Shown piece by piece: positions 16,352-24,950 of a stretch of DNA of 64,000 nucleotides. How positions within the stretch are numbered: the stretch's first letter is position 1; every line of letters starts with the position of its first letter. The notes beneath the pieces were generated by a model. The model saw only the letters and a list, made by a program, of their open reading frames with translations. It searched no databases and was not told the origin of the DNA. The position numbers were made by a program, and so were the translations under genes. This DNA is from Mucilaginibacter endophyticus (GTDB lineage: Bacteria > Bacteroidota > Bacteroidia > Sphingobacteriales > Sphingobacteriaceae), in NCBI RefSeq assembly GCF_003351025.1, contig NZ_QPCG01000003.1, positions 636,355 to 700,354 on the forward strand. The letters run 5' to 3'.

Positions 16352-18625
16352 ATGGAAAACGGATCAAATGACATCAGTAAATGCCCGTTTCACAACGGCA
16401 CTATGAAAAACAATGCTGGCGGTGGCGGTACACGCAACCATAACTGGTGGCCTAACCAGTTAAAGCTTAACATCCTGCGCCAGCACTCTTCGCTGTCAAA
16501 CCCGATGGAAGAAGATTTTAACTATGCTGAAGCCTTTAAAAGCCTCGACCTGGAAGCTGTAAAAAAAGACCTTCATGCGCTCATGACCGATTCGCAGGAT
16601 TGGTGGCCAGCCGATTTTGGGCACTACGGAGGCCTGTTTATCCGTATGGCCTGGCACAGCGCCGGAACCTATCGTGTAGGCGACGGGCGTGGTGGTGCAG
16701 GTGCGGGTTTACAACGCTTTGCGCCGCTTAACAGCTGGCCGGATAACGTGAGCCTTGATAAAGCCCGCAGGTTGCTTTGGCCTATCAAACAAAAATATGG
16801 CCGCAAAATTTCATGGGCCGATCTGATGATCCTTACCGGTAACATCGCGCTTGAATCAATGGGCTTTAAAACCTTTGGATTTGCAGGTGGCCGCGAAGAT
16901 GCCTGGGAAGCCGACGAATCTGTTTACTGGGGTGCCGAAACTACCTGGCTGGGTGGCGATATTCGCTACGCTCATGGCTCGCATGGTGTACAGGAAGGTC
17001 ACGGCGTGCTGGTATCTGACGATGACGCCGATGGCGATATCCACTCGCGTAATCTCGAAAAACCACTTGCCGCTGTGCAAATGGGCTTAATATACGTAAA
17101 CCCTGAAGGTCCGGATGGCAACCCTGACCCGGTTATGGCGGCTAAGGATATCCGCGATACCTTCGGCCGTATGGCTATGAACGATGAGGAAACTGTTGCT
17201 TTGATAGCCGGTGGCCATACCTTTGGTAAAACCCATGGCGCGGCATCTGCAGATAATGTAGGTAAAGAACCTGAAGCCTCTGATCTTGAACTACAGGGTT
17301 TTGGCTGGAAAAATGGCTACGGATCTGGTAAAGGTGCCGATACCATTACCAGCGGTCTGGAAGTTACCTGGACAACAACCCCAACCAAATGGAGCAACAA
17401 CTTTTTCGAAAACCTTTTCGGTTACGAATGGGAGTTAACCAAAAGTCCGGCCGGTGCGCACCAATGGGTTGCAAAAAACGCGGAAGCTATTATCCCTGAT
17501 GCTTATGATGCTTCAAAAAAGCATTTGCCAACCATGCTCACTACCGACCTTGCCTTGAGGTTTGATCCGGCTTACGAAAAAGTATCAAGAAACTTCCTGG
17601 AAAATCCGGATGCTTTTGCCGATGCCTTTGCACGCGCCTGGTTTAAACTAACCCACCGTGATATGGGCCCGCGGGTACGTTACCTGGGGGCCGATGTGCC
17701 GCAAGAAGTACTGCTTTGGCAGGATCCAATCCCGGCTGCCGATTATGCTCCGATAGTTGAAAGTGACGTGGCAGCTTTAAAAGGAAAGATCCTGGCATCG
17801 GGCTTAAGCGTGTCTGAACTGGTTTCTACAGCATGGGCTTCGGCTTCTACTTTCCGCGGTACTGATAAACGTGGTGGCGCTAATGGTGCACGTATTCGTC
17901 TGGCTCCGCAAAGATACTGGCAGGCAAACAACCCTGTACAACTGCAAAAAGTATTGAATGTGCTTGAAGGCATCCAGAAAGACTTTAACGGAGCACAAAC
18001 CGGTGGCAAAAAAGTTTCACTGGCAGATTTGATCGTACTGGCCGGAACTGCGGCCGTTGAAAAAGCAGCTAAAGACGGAGACCATAACGTTACTGTTCCG
18101 TTCACTCCGGGCCGTACCGATGCCTCACAGGAGGAAACCGATGTGGAATCATTTGGTTACCTGGAACCTGCGGCCGATGGTTTCCGTAACTACCGCAAAA
18201 CAAAGTACCCGGTTTCTACCGAGGAATTACTGATTGACAAGGCGCATCTGCTTACACTTACTGCTCCTGAGTTAACCGCGTTATTGGGTGGCCTGCGGGT
18301 ATTGAACATTAACCATGACGGATCGAAACATGGTGTGTTTACCATACATGAAGGCGTACTTAGTAGCGATTTCTTTGTGAACCTGCTTGATATGGGTACA
18401 GCATGGAAAGCTACATCTGAAAGTAAAGAACTTTATGAGGGTAGCGACCGTGAAACAGGTGCAGCGAAATGGACTGCTACCCGTGCCGACCTGGTATTTG
18501 GCTCTAATGCCGAATTGAGGGCTATTGCCGAAGTATATGGCAGCGCCGATGGAAAAGATAAGTTTATAAAAGATTTCGTAGCAGCGTGGACCAAGGTAAT
18601 GAACCTTGACAGGTTTGATCTGTAA
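16352..18625 (+). CDS. katG: Catalase-peroxidase KatG
   Basis: The 757-residue protein has the duplicated class I peroxidase architecture. The distal heme residues R98, W101 and H102 lie in IRMAWHSAGTYR. Y248 (GLIYVNPEG) and M274 (FGRMAMND), together with W101, form the Met-Tyr-Trp adduct required for catalase activity. The proximal heme ligand is H289 (AGGHTFGKTHGA). The C-terminal half is the degenerate repeat without heme. It removes hydrogen peroxide in the cytoplasm. It has a long upstream region of its own and a strong terminator, so it is monocistronic. Confidence 0.98.
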   Translation: MENGSNDISKCPFHNGTMKNNAGGGGTRNHNWWPNQLKLNILRQHSSLSNPMEEDFNYAEAFKSLDLEAVKKDLHALMTDSQDWWPADFGHYGGLFIRMAWHSAGTYRVGDGRGGAGAGLQRFAPLNSWPDNVSLDKARRLLWPIKQKYGRKISWADLMILTGNIALESMGFKTFGFAGGREDAWEADESVYWGAETTWLGGDIRYAHGSHGVQEGHGVLVSDDDADGDIHSRNLEKPLAAVQMGLIYVNPEGPDGNPDPVMAAKDIRDTFGRMAMNDEETVALIAGGHTFGKTHGAASADNVGKEPEASDLELQGFGWKNGYGSGKGADTITSGLEVTWTTTPTKWSNNFFENLFGYEWELTKSPAGAHQWVAKNAEAIIPDAYDASKKHLPTMLTTDLALRFDPAYEKVSRNFLENPDAFADAFARAWFKLTHRDMGPRVRYLGADVPQEVLLWQDPIPAADYAPIVESDVAALKGKILASGLSVSELVSTAWASASTFRGTDKRGGANGARIRLAPQRYWQANNPVQLQKVLNVLEGIQKDFNGAQTGGKKVSLADLIVLAGTAAVEKAAKDGDHNVTVPFTPGRTDASQEETDVESFGYLEPAADGFRNYRKTKYPVSTEELLIDKAHLLTLTAPELTALLGGLRVLNINHDGSKHGVFTIHEGVLSSDFFVNLLDMGTAWKATSESKELYEGSDRETGAAKWTATRADLVFGSNAELRAIAEVYGSADGKDKFIKDFVAAWTKVMNLDRFDL

Positions 18626-18646
18626 TCTTTATAAAAGTAATAATGA

Positions 18647-18678
18647 AAACGCCTCAGGTCGGATGATCTGAGGCGTTT
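18647..18678. terminator. Terminator after katG
   Basis: AAACGCCTCAG and CTGAGGCGTTT pair around a ten-base loop and are followed by CTGTTTTA. The convergent amidohydrolase gene ends at 18684, so the hairpin may serve both. Confidence 0.8.
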
Positions 18679-18683
18679 CTGTT

Positions 18684-19676
18684 TTATTTATACTTATCAG
18701 GATCGAGCCTGAAAAATCTTACAGCATTATTGAAGAGAATGTCCCGTTTTTGATCGTACGACAGATAATCGGCATTTTCTATCACGCTTAGTGAAGTTTC
18801 AACCAGTTTAGGCCATATCAGCATATCAGTGCCGTACATGATCCGTTTTCCGAAACCGGCCTGCACCAATCTTTTCAGATAGGCATTAACCTCAACTTGT
18901 GAATAGCTCCAGATCAGGCCTGCTATATCCACATAAACGTAGGCGTTTGCACCCATCAGCGCTATCATATTATCAACCATTGGGTATCCGGCATGCATTA
19001 CCCAAACTTTCAATTTAGGATGGCGTGCCAAAAGGTCTTCCAATAACAGCGGATCCCCTTTTGAAGCCCTGTATTTAGGCGATGTAAGGTTAGCCATGCC
19101 GTTGCCGCCAGTACCCATGTGGATGCCTACAGGGATATTATTTTTTTCGGCGGCGGCAAAATACGCATCGAGCGAAATATCACTTGGCGAAAGTCCCTGG
19201 TATTGCGGCGCCACCTCTCCCATCACTTTGTAAAAGCCTGAAGAAAGTGAATCGGTAAATGCCATTACAGTCATATCGCTTGGTGAGCTTACGCCGATGC
19301 CGGGAATGATCCGGTCTCCGGCCACTTTTTTCCAGTTGCGGATGATACCGGCGTCGCCATAAACCACCATGGTCATGTTGAGGCGTTTCATGGTAGCCAT
19401 AAGCGAGTCCTGCATTTCCTTATCAGAGTGCGCAGGCTGCAGCGGTATGGCGCAACCAGTAGTCAGAAAAGATGGCGGTGCCGAATTTGGATCGCTACCG
19501 GGCATATCCCTCAAAAACCATGGGCATAAGGGTGCCATGCCGGGCGATACCTTCATGGCATGAACGTGAACATCAATAATAGGCAAGGGTGCGCTTTTTT
19601 TAGGGGCAGTTACCGTTTGGGCATACAAAAAAGCGGGAAAAAGCGCCCAGGCGATTAACAAAGTAATTTTTCTCAT
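18684..19676 (-). CDS. Exported amidohydrolase-2 family hydrolase
   Basis: The 330-residue protein has a signal peptide ending near LYAQ (residue 20). The TIM-barrel metal site shows the HxH motif at H37/H39 (IIDVHVHAM), a later histidine in GIHMGTGG, WVMHAGYP, and the metal aspartate in MYGTDML. These match the amidohydrolase-2 group (ACMSD-like hydrolases and decarboxylases). The export signal is notable, since most characterised members are cytoplasmic. Substrate is unknown. It is transcribed alone. Confidence 0.8.
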   Translation of the reverse strand: MRKITLLIAWALFPAFLYAQTVTAPKKSAPLPIIDVHVHAMKVSPGMAPLCPWFLRDMPGSDPNSAPPSFLTTGCAIPLQPAHSDKEMQDSLMATMKRLNMTMVVYGDAGIIRNWKKVAGDRIIPGIGVSSPSDMTVMAFTDSLSSGFYKVMGEVAPQYQGLSPSDISLDAYFAAAEKNNIPVGIHMGTGGNGMANLTSPKYRASKGDPLLLEDLLARHPKLKVWVMHAGYPMVDNMIALMGANAYVYVDIAGLIWSYSQVEVNAYLKRLVQAGFGKRIMYGTDMLIWPKLVETSLSVIENADYLSYDQKRDILFNNAVRFFRLDPDKYK

Positions 19677-19837
19677 AAAAAGCTTTGGGTTAATTGGTTA
19701 TGACTTACCCTCTAAATTTAAATAAAAGCAAATCAATTTACAATCGATTACCTAAATCAGTTTAGTGAGATTTTTGATTATTAAAGATGGATGATTACCG
19801 AGAAATAGCTTCTTGAAACGAACAGAATCTTCATCTC

Positions 19838-19928
19838 GTCATTGCGAGGCACGAAGCAATCGCGAACTGTACAGGGGGATTTACTTAGCCGCTCTGAAGT
19901 CGGGGATTGCTTCGTTCCTCGCAATGAC
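19838..19928. repeat. Palindromic dispersed repeat (intact copy)
   Basis: GTCATTGCGAGG.ACGAAGCAATC at the left is matched by GATTGCTTCGTTCCTCGCAATGAC at the right, separated by about 45 bases. Related partial copies occur at about 2206 and 8436. The long imperfect stem resembles REP/BIME-type elements. Confidence 0.75.
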
Positions 19929-19968
19929 GCTTTTTGTTTTACGCCGCTTTTAATGTATTAAACAATGC

Positions 19969-19997
19969 TTTTGGATTAAATCAATTTTATATCTTTG
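19969..19997 (+). promoter_or_regulatory. Promoter of tRNA-Arg
   Basis: TTTTG at 19969-19973 and TATCTTTG at 19990-19997 fit the -33/-7 pattern with a 16-base spacer. The tRNA begins ten bases downstream. Confidence 0.6.
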
Positions 19998-20006
19998 CCC
20001 CTATAT

Positions 20007-20078
20007 GCTTCCGTAGTTCAATGGATAGAATTATGGTTTCCGGTACCATCGATATGAGTTCGAATCTCGTCGGGAGCA
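20007..20078 (+). tRNA. tRNA-Arg (anticodon CCG)
   Basis: A full cloverleaf folds by eye. Acceptor arms GCTTCCG and CGGGAGC pair with one G-U. The anticodon stem ATGGT/ACCAT has the loop TTCCGGT, giving anticodon CCG for codon CGG. The T arm has the TTCGAAT loop. The discriminator is A and CCA is not encoded, as usual in this phylum. Confidence 0.93.
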
Positions 20079-20080
20079 CA

Positions 20081-20117
20081 AAAGGGATTTACAGCTTGTA
20101 AGTCCCTTTTTGTTTTT
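20081..20117 (+). terminator. Terminator after tRNA-Arg
   Basis: AAAGGGATTTACA and TGTAAGTCCCTTTT form a stem with one mismatch, followed by TGTTTTT. It lies directly behind the tRNA and also abuts the end of the convergent AraC gene. Confidence 0.8.
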
Positions 20118-20958
20118 ATCCATTCACCTCCGCATACCTTTTCCTAAACGCGGTCGGATTTTCCCCTTTGTACTTTTTAAAGATCCGGTTGAGGTGGCTT
20201 TCATCGGTAAAACCAAATTCGTAGGCTATTTCGCTCATTCGTTTATCGGTGTATTGCAGGCGGGTTTCTATTAGTTTGAGTTTATAGTTGGTGATGTATT
20301 GCTGCAAACTTTCGCCGGTGGTTTTCTTAAAGTATTCACTGATATAGTTGGGCGAAAAGTTAAACGACGAGGCTATGCATTCGGCCTTTAAGCGGTCGGG
20401 CTGGTAAATATATTCGTGGATGTAATTAAGCAGCGGCAAGGTGGTTGTTGATGGCTGTTTAATGATATCGGCATGCTGCTGCAGGGTGATGTTGCGGGCG
20501 GCAATAGTAATAATGGTATTCATCAATTGCTCCACCACCTCATTATGCTGCGGAAACTCGTTTGATGTTTCCCGTTGTAAAGCTTCAATCAGTGCTCTCA
20601 CCAGTGGCTTATCGGTAACGGTTTTTAAAATGCAACCCGGCAAATGGTTATGGTTATGAAAAATGTATTCCATTTTTTTAACCCACTTTTCGCTTTGTGT
20701 TTTGAGGTAGCTATCGGTAAAACGGATGAAGTAAAACCTTGTAAGCTCATGCACTTCAAAACCGTGCTGGTCTTCAGGAAAAATCAGAAAAAACTTATTA
20801 GAGGAATAAGGCAATTCGTGCCCGTTAATGATCTGGATCCCCTTCCCCTCCAACGTAAAAACCATTTCAAAAAAGGTATTGCGGTGCGGCTTGGCTGTAT
20901 ACTGGTTGGTTTCAAGCAGCTCCAACTCATACGGGCGGTAAAGGTTTTTGATCTCCAT
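20116..20958 (-). CDS. AraC family transcriptional regulator
   Basis: The 280-residue protein has an N-terminal cupin sensor (TFFEMVFTLEGKGIQIINGHELPY) and a C-terminal AraC domain with the two helix-turn-helix units ASSFNFSPNYISEYFKKTTG and YEFGFTDESHLNRIFKKYKG. The ATG at 20958 is chosen because the frame upstream (to 21033) lacks cupin sequence and overlaps the divergent promoter. It is divergent from DoxX and a polysaccharide deacetylase, which are probably its targets. The ligand is unknown. Confidence 0.87.
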   Translation of the reverse strand: MEIKNLYRPYELELLETNQYTAKPHRNTFFEMVFTLEGKGIQIINGHELPYSSNKFFLIFPEDQHGFEVHELTRFYFIRFTDSYLKTQSEKWVKKMEYIFHNHNHLPGCILKTVTDKPLVRALIEALQRETSNEFPQHNEVVEQLMNTIITIAARNITLQQHADIIKQPSTTTLPLLNYIHEYIYQPDRLKAECIASSFNFSPNYISEYFKKTTGESLQQYITNYKLKLIETRLQYTDKRMSEIAYEFGFTDESHLNRIFKKYKGENPTAFRKRYAEVNG

Positions 20959-21045
20959 ACCTGTAAAGTTACATATGATACCCTGAAATGTACAACGCCA
21001 GGGGCCTGATAATGCGGAACTTTGACATATCAAAACAAAACGAAA

Positions 21046-21441
21046 ATGAACACTACATCTTTTTTACTTTTAAGACTGGCCATCGGAGCCAGCATGTTTG
21101 GTCACGGTTTGGTTCGCTTACCTAAACTTCATGGTTTCAGCAACTGGATGGTTGGCACTTTTGAAAAATCAATGCTGCCTAAAGCCATGGTAACACCATT
21201 CAGTTACCTGCTTCCCATCGCCGAATTTACTATAGGGTTATTACTGATATCAGGCTTATTTACCAAACCTGCCTTAATTGGCGGTGGCCTGGTAATGATC
21301 ATATTAATATTTGGCAGCTGTATGATCGAGAACTGGGAGATCCTTCCCTCACAACTGATCCACGCTGCTTTTTTTGCTGTATTACTTCAGTTTGCAGCAA
21401 ATAACACTTATTCATTAGATAAACTTTTCTTCAATAAATAA
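21046..21441 (+). CDS. DoxX family membrane protein
   Basis: The 131-residue protein has four transmembrane helices and the DoxX features RLAIGASMFGHGLVRL in helix 1 and PIAEFTIGLLLISGLFTKPALIGG in the middle. DoxX-type proteins are small inner-membrane proteins linked to redox or thiosulfate metabolism in various bacteria, often with unclear function. The start codon at 21046 avoids eight extra residues encoded in the promoter zone. The deacetylase gene begins four bases after its stop, so the two form an operon under the divergent AraC regulator. Confidence 0.82.
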   Translation: MNTTSFLLLRLAIGASMFGHGLVRLPKLHGFSNWMVGTFEKSMLPKAMVTPFSYLLPIAEFTIGLLLISGLFTKPALIGGGLVMIILIFGSCMIENWEILPSQLIHAAFFAVLLQFAANNTYSLDKLFFNK

Positions 21442-21445
21442 AATC

Positions 21446-22390
21446 ATGAGCTCAAGAAGAGAATTTATGAAACAAGGCGGCCTACTGGGTTTGGCCGGTC
21501 TTGTAGGCAGTAATTTGGTATCTGCTAAAGAACACCAGGCTTCCAATAACGTTAACACCTCAAAATGGGCCGATGGCTCAAGATTGGTGGTTTCTGTATC
21601 CATGCAGTTTGAAGCGGGCGGTCAGCCGGATAACGCCGAAAGCCCATTTCCTCAAAATATGCAAAAAGGCTATATCGATTTGCCGGGCGCAACCTGGTTT
21701 CAGTATGGTTATAAAGAAGGTATCCCCCGCATGCTGGACAATTGGGATAAACTGGGCGTAAAAGTAACCTCGCACATGGTTGGCTCAGCAGTGTTGAAAA
21801 ACCCGGCCCTGGCTAAAGAAATTGTAGACCGCGGGCACGAAGCAGCCGCACATGGTATGAACTGGGCTACACAATATACCATGCCTTACGAGCAGGAAAA
21901 ACAATTTATAAAAGACGGTGCCGATGCCATTGAAAAAGTAACCGGCTTTACCCCGGTGGGCTACAATGCCAACTGGCTGCGCCGCGGCGAAAACACGCTG
22001 AAAATATTACAGGAGCTTGGTTTTGTATACCATATTGACGACCTGAGCCGCGATGAGCCTTTTATCATCCCGGTAAATAACAAAGATTTTGTGGTGGTGC
22101 CATATACCCTGCGCAACAATGATATTGTACTTATTGAAGGAAAAAACTTCTCTATTGATCAGTTCCTAAACCAGGTAAAAATGGAGTTTGACCAGCTTTA
22201 TGCCGAAGCTGAGTTTAAACGCCGCCAAATGTCTATCAGCTTCCATGATCGTATTGGAGGCACCCCACAAATGGTTAAAGCCGCCAACGACCTGATCAAA
22301 TACATGCAGCAACATAAAGGCGTAAGCTTTAAACGCAAAGATGAGATCGCAAAAATGGCTTTGGAGGATAAAACAACGATAAGGGAGTAA
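21446..22390 (+). CDS. Tat-type exported polysaccharide deacetylase (NodB/PuuE-like)
   Basis: The 314-residue protein begins with a twin-arginine style signal (SSRREFMKQGGLLGLAGLVG) and a cut site near VSA. The NodB-type domain has the metal-site region RGHEAAAHGMNW and the late histidine in ISFHDRIGGTP, with the PuuE/allantoinase-like arrangement rather than the PgdA one. Members hydrolyse N-acetyl groups or related amide bonds. Export by Tat would suit a protein folded around its metal in the cytoplasm. It follows doxX after four bases. Confidence 0.82.
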   Translation: MSSRREFMKQGGLLGLAGLVGSNLVSAKEHQASNNVNTSKWADGSRLVVSVSMQFEAGGQPDNAESPFPQNMQKGYIDLPGATWFQYGYKEGIPRMLDNWDKLGVKVTSHMVGSAVLKNPALAKEIVDRGHEAAAHGMNWATQYTMPYEQEKQFIKDGADAIEKVTGFTPVGYNANWLRRGENTLKILQELGFVYHIDDLSRDEPFIIPVNNKDFVVVPYTLRNNDIVLIEGKNFSIDQFLNQVKMEFDQLYAEAEFKRRQMSISFHDRIGGTPQMVKAANDLIKYMQQHKGVSFKRKDEIAKMALEDKTTIRE

Positions 22391-22419
22391 TAGTAAAATA
22401 AGTATATCCTCTTGAGGTT

Positions 22420-22589
22420 ATGCGCCATAGGCGCTACCTGTTTGTAGAAAGAGCTTTTAAAATAATCCTTTGCGCCGGTAGGTGCTACCCCGGACAAAGC
22501 GGCTACATTGCACCGTTGAAAGGGTAGCCTCTACGAGGCAAAAGAACTATTGCCTTTTTGCTACAAATAGGTATCCCCTACGGGGAATC
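22420..22589. repeat. Composite intergenic repeat, copy A
   Basis: Four short blocks occur in order: GCGCCATAGGCGCTACCTGT with TTTGTAGAAA; GCGCCGGTAGGTGCTACC; GGGTAGCCTCTACGAGGCAA; and GGTATCCCCTACGGGGAAT. Three are small palindromes. The same blocks in the same order appear in inverse orientation at 56369-56520, with less similar sequence between them. Confidence 0.75.
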
Positions 22590-22662
22590 AGAAGGGAAAA
22601 GTTGTACACACACTGAAACTCTCAAAAAGGGATAAAAAACCTTTGTTTTGCTAAATAGCTAT

Positions 22663-22706
22663 AAAACGAGTAAAGGCTGCCCTGTGAGGCAGCCTTTACT
22701 CGTTTT
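22663..22706. terminator. Terminator at the end of the galactoside operon
   Basis: AAAACGAGTAAAGGCTGCC and GGCAGCCTTTACTCGTTTT form a perfect long stem. It lies after the GH36 gene on the minus strand and faces the deacetylase gene on the plus strand. Confidence 0.85.
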
Positions 22707-22722
22707 ATCAGAATTATTTCAA

Positions 22723-24936
22723 TTAGATTGCCTCCAACTGCAATACCACGCTGGTGTGGTAAGTATTAGTTTCCGGGTTGATACCTACGTTCATCAGGAA
22801 ATCGCCGGTAAAGGTTAAATCCTCATTACCTAATACCGAACCTGTGCCCGGGTAAAGGTTAATCTCTTTTACACGGTATTTTTTGTTAGGGTCGAGGCCT
22901 TTTAAACGTACCGGAACTTTGGTACCTGAGCCATAACGATTATTCACCAGGTAATTGAACATAACCGCTTTTGATTTATCAGTATTTACATACATGATAG
23001 ATGCAGCATCGTTATCCCATGGCGAGGCTAAACGGTACTGATCGCCATGCCAGATCGCATCTTTCAGACCATCGTAGTTTTTAAGGGCCGACTGGCAGAA
23101 GCTCAGATCATTTTCGCTTAGTTTGCCGATAACAATATCAAAACCCATTTTACCCATCATAGCCACATCCACACGGTATTTAATAGGCTGCTTGCCCCAA
23201 TCGGTTACGTGGTTTGAGCTGGTGATAGCCGGGTAAAAGAACGAATACTCCCACTGAATAAATACGCGCTCCAACGGATCGGTATTATCACTTGGCCAGT
23301 ACTCGGTAAAATATTGCAATGCTCCATAATCCACACGACCGCCGCCGCCTGAGCAAAGCATCAAAGGCACTTTAGGATATTTAGCACGAACACGTTTCAA
23401 TACATTGTACAAGCCGTTCACATAGTCAACATAAATATGCGACTGGTCTTTTTTCAGGTATGCCGAGTACGCGTTGTAGATAACCGCGTTACAATCCCAC
23501 TTGATGTAAGCCAGATCTGGATTTTTGGTAAACAGGTTATCAACCACACCAAATACAAAATCCTGTACTTTAGGGTTGGCCAAATCAAGTACCAACTGGT
23601 TCCTGAAATATTTTTCAGGGCGGTTTGGTTGTTTAATCACCCAATCAGGATGAGCTTTGTACAAATCGCTGGCCGGGTTAACCATCTCCGGCTCAATCCA
23701 AATCCCGAATTTTACACCGTTAGCCTGCGCTTCTTTTACCAATGAGCTGATTCCGTTAGGCAGCTTTTGTTTATTCTCCTGCCAATCGCCTAAACCGGCA
23801 TTATCTCCATTGCGCGGATGGCTGTTACCAAACCAGCCGTCGTCCAATAAAAACAGGTCGACACCTAATTTTTTGGTATCCTTTAACAAACCGGCAAGTT
23901 TGCTCTCGTTAAAATCAAAATAGGTAGACTCCCAATTGTTCAACAGTGTAAGCCTTGAGCCGTTACCATCAACAATTTTGTATTGACGAGCCCAGCTTTG
24001 CAGTTTACGGCTGGCATCGCCTTTTCCATGGTCGGAGTAAGTGTACAGGAAAGCTGGCGTAGTAAATTCAACGCCCGGCTTTAAATGATACTCAGAAGCG
24101 GCGTTGTTAATGCCCGCAATAATTTTCAGGTTGTTGGCTACATCCAATTCAAAATCCACCCTGAAATTGCCCGACCATTCCATAGCGCCATAAAGCACTT
24201 TGCCTTCGTCTTCTGTAGCAGGCTTATCCATCGATATCGCGAACATGGAATGCTCGTACAAATTGGCACGGGTACCCAGTTTACTGTCGATGGTTTTAAT
24301 ACCGTGGGTTAAACGGGCCTCTTCCGGCTGAACTTCCATAGCCCAGTTGCCATGATATTGTTTAAGCCAGAAACCGCCGGTGGTATTGCCCTTCAGGTTT
24401 AAATTGGCCGATGCGTATTTGTTAAGCGTAACAACACCTTTCTCGTTGTGCTTAATAACCGACCATTGTTCGGTCACATCTTCTTTAAAGTATGTTTTGT
24501 AGTATAGTTTTACCTCAAAATCATAAGCAGGATCTTTCAGGGTAACAACCAATAGTGAAACATCATCGCTCACCTTGCTCACCGTGTGGCTCACATAAGC
24601 AAGGTTCAGTGATTTATTACCATCGGCATGGGTAACGGTAATAGCAGGCTCGCCCAAACTTGCCGATCCTGATGGCGTATAAACATCATTCTGTACACCC
24701 GAATCATCAGCTTGTTTATACATTTTGCGGATGCTGCTGTACTCGGCCGCGTTAGCAAGCTTTGCACCCAGGTACACCATGTTCAGATGTTTCTCGGCAT
24801 CGGTTTGTAATACCAGCGCGTTGTGCTGGGTTTCAACAGGAATGGTTACATCCTGTGCTGCCGCCCTTCCGGCCAACAGCATTGAGCCTGCGAAAAGCAG
24901 GCCCAGCGGTAAAGTTTTTCTTTGAGTAGTTCTCAC
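22723..24936 (-). CDS. GH36 alpha-galactosidase, exported
   Basis: The 737-residue protein has a signal peptide ending near AAAQ (residue 28), an N-terminal beta-sandwich, and a TIM barrel with FLLDDGWFG, FGIWIEPEMVNP and YIKWD. The predicted nucleophile is D481 (KWD) and the acid/base is D550 (WPSDNTD). These positions match characterised GH36 enzymes, which release terminal alpha-galactose from raffinose-type sugars or galactomannan. It is the last gene of a five-gene minus-strand operon; its start lies 14 bases from the stop of the DUF5107-TPR gene. The periplasm is the likely location. Confidence 0.92.
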   Translation of the reverse strand: MRTTQRKTLPLGLLFAGSMLLAGRAAAQDVTIPVETQHNALVLQTDAEKHLNMVYLGAKLANAAEYSSIRKMYKQADDSGVQNDVYTPSGSASLGEPAITVTHADGNKSLNLAYVSHTVSKVSDDVSLLVVTLKDPAYDFEVKLYYKTYFKEDVTEQWSVIKHNEKGVVTLNKYASANLNLKGNTTGGFWLKQYHGNWAMEVQPEEARLTHGIKTIDSKLGTRANLYEHSMFAISMDKPATEDEGKVLYGAMEWSGNFRVDFELDVANNLKIIAGINNAASEYHLKPGVEFTTPAFLYTYSDHGKGDASRKLQSWARQYKIVDGNGSRLTLLNNWESTYFDFNESKLAGLLKDTKKLGVDLFLLDDGWFGNSHPRNGDNAGLGDWQENKQKLPNGISSLVKEAQANGVKFGIWIEPEMVNPASDLYKAHPDWVIKQPNRPEKYFRNQLVLDLANPKVQDFVFGVVDNLFTKNPDLAYIKWDCNAVIYNAYSAYLKKDQSHIYVDYVNGLYNVLKRVRAKYPKVPLMLCSGGGGRVDYGALQYFTEYWPSDNTDPLERVFIQWEYSFFYPAITSSNHVTDWGKQPIKYRVDVAMMGKMGFDIVIGKLSENDLSFCQSALKNYDGLKDAIWHGDQYRLASPWDNDAASIMYVNTDKSKAVMFNYLVNNRYGSGTKVPVRLKGLDPNKKYRVKEINLYPGTGSVLGNEDLTFTGDFLMNVGINPETNTYHTSVVLQLEAI

Positions 24937-24950
24937 GTGTGAATTTTGGT

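Larger units (their letters stand above)
19677..20006. other. Gap before tRNA-Arg with a palindromic repeat
   Basis: This gap holds the divergent upstream region of the amidohydrolase gene, the palindromic element at 19838-19928 and the tRNA promoter. I see no open frame worth calling. Confidence 0.6.
22391..22722. other. Gap with composite repeat and terminator
   Basis: This 332-base gap contains the composite repeat at 22420-22589 and the terminator at 22663-22706. No gene is supported. Confidence 0.65.

Noticed and set aside
20026..20035. ATGGATA string inside tRNA-Arg
   Set aside because: It is a single copy forming part of the tRNA D arm, without a second copy 21 bases away, so it is not counted as an AraC site.
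19838..20117. Integration site at tRNA-Arg
   Set aside because: No integrase gene or duplicated tRNA 3' end was seen nearby. The palindrome at 19838 belongs to a dispersed repeat family.
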